Positions 5,617-5,892 of a stretch of 5,892 nt of DNA are shown here, in pieces. The position numbers and the translations under genes were made by a program. The DNA is from Actinomycetota bacterium (GTDB lineage Bacteria > Actinomycetota > Actinomycetes > Streptosporangiales > Streptosporangiaceae). Every line of letters starts with the position of its first letter. Positions within the stretch are counted from its first letter, which is position 1. The stretch covers positions 1 to 5,892 of the forward strand of contig PLIQ01000176.1 in NCBI GenBank assembly GCA_003140115.1. Reading direction: 5' to 3'. The notes under the pieces are model-generated. The model worked only from the letters and a program-made list of their open reading frames with translations, was not told the DNA's origin and ran no database searches.

Positions 5617-5622
5617 GGGTTC

Positions 5623-5892
5623 ATGGCGCCCGACCGCAGCGAGAACCCCGTCGTGTTGTCCCGCATCTACACCCGGACCGGTGACGGCGGAACGACCGCG
5701 CTCGGCGACGGCACCCGCGCGGCCAAGACCGACTCGCGGCTGGCCGCGTACGCCGACGTGGACGAGGCCAACAGCGCGATCGGGATGGCCATCACCTTCG
5801 GCGAACTGTCAGACGACATCGAGACGCTGCTGTTGCGGGTACAGAACGAGATGTTCGACGTAGGCGCCGACCTGGCCACCCCGGTCGTCGAG
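5623..5892 (+). CDS. pduO: PduO-type ATP:cob(I)alamin adenosyltransferase, 5' part only
   Basis: The first 90 codons are present and the gene runs off the right edge. PduO-type enzymes transfer adenosyl from ATP to cob(I)alamin, making coenzyme B12 for mutases, dehydratases and similar enzymes. The N-terminal ATP-binding motif YTRTGDGGTT (16-25) is intact, followed by LGDG (27-30), KTDSRLAAYADVDEANSAIG (35-54) and LLLRVQNEMFDVGADLATP, all in family order. The family is usually about 190 residues, so roughly half is seen. The catalytic core further downstream lies outside. ATG 5623 fits the usual short N-terminal lead; GTG 5653 is in frame but starts close to the motif. It is divergent from the GMC operon. 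Nothing here shows that its B12 product serves the neighbouring enzymes. Confidence 0.93.
   Translation, partial: MAPDRSENPVVLSRIYTRTGDGGTTALGDGTRAAKTDSRLAAYADVDEANSAIGMAITFGELSDDIETLLLRVQNEMFDVGADLATPVVE

Larger units (their letters stand above)
5237..5622. other. 386-bp divergent region without a convincing gene
   Basis: This gap separates the GMC operon from the adenosyltransferase gene. It contains an AT-rich core (about 5515-5532) flanked by a 10-bp inverted repeat, -10-like hexamers facing both ways, a GC-rich stem-loop and a Shine-Dalgarno site (AAGGAG, 5243-5248) for the GMC gene. The only minus-strand small frame worth naming is 27 codons (5516 to 5433, MSDENDDHQRL...), which lacks a ribosome site and turns into Ala/Arg-rich sequence. 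I see no cobalamin riboswitch box. Confidence 0.7.

Noticed and set aside
5569..5622. Cobalamin riboswitch ahead of the adenosyltransferase gene
   Set aside because: No B12-box-like sequence or suitable leader structure is visible between the AT-rich core and the start codon.

Overview
The window is very GC-rich DNA with strong G/C bias at third codon positions, several GTG starts and few intergenic bases. With an RsbW/STAS regulator, a MEDS-domain protein and a stand-alone RibD-type reductase, this points to a chromosomal segment of an actinobacterium. The genus cannot be told from the sequence. I see no mobile element, CRISPR array, tRNA or rRNA.

Layout from left to right: (1) the 5' part of a minus-strand RibD C-terminal-type reductase, running off the left edge from a GTG start at 281; (2) a 55-bp divergent gap; (3) a plus-strand aldehyde dehydrogenase, 337-1869, with all catalytic residues; (4) its end overlaps by 20 bp the end of a convergent minus-strand group of three closely packed genes. 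In transcription order this group is a GMC-family FAD oxidoreductase (5236 to 3593), a 23-bp gap, a MEDS-STAS sensor protein (3569 to 2697), an 11-bp overlap, and an RsbW-like kinase fused to an RsbV-like STAS domain (2707 to 1850); (5) a 386-bp gene-free divergent region, 5237-5622, holding candidate promoters, a 10-bp inverted repeat and a stem-loop; (6) the 5' part of a plus-strand PduO-type cobalamin adenosyltransferase, from 5623 off the right edge.

The central three-gene group is the most interesting part. The MEDS domain has been proposed to sense simple hydrocarbon derivatives. Here it sits directly behind an alcohol-oxidising flavoenzyme and is apparently translationally coupled to a protein carrying both an anti-sigma-type kinase and its own antagonist domain. 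The MEDS protein's STAS domain has valine where the phosphorylated serine should be, while the kinase-fused STAS keeps its serine. A coherent but inferred reading is a substrate-sensing partner-switch module co-expressed with the GMC enzyme. The aldehyde dehydrogenase on the opposite strand could take the next oxidation step. No sigma factor is encoded in the window, so the final target lies elsewhere.
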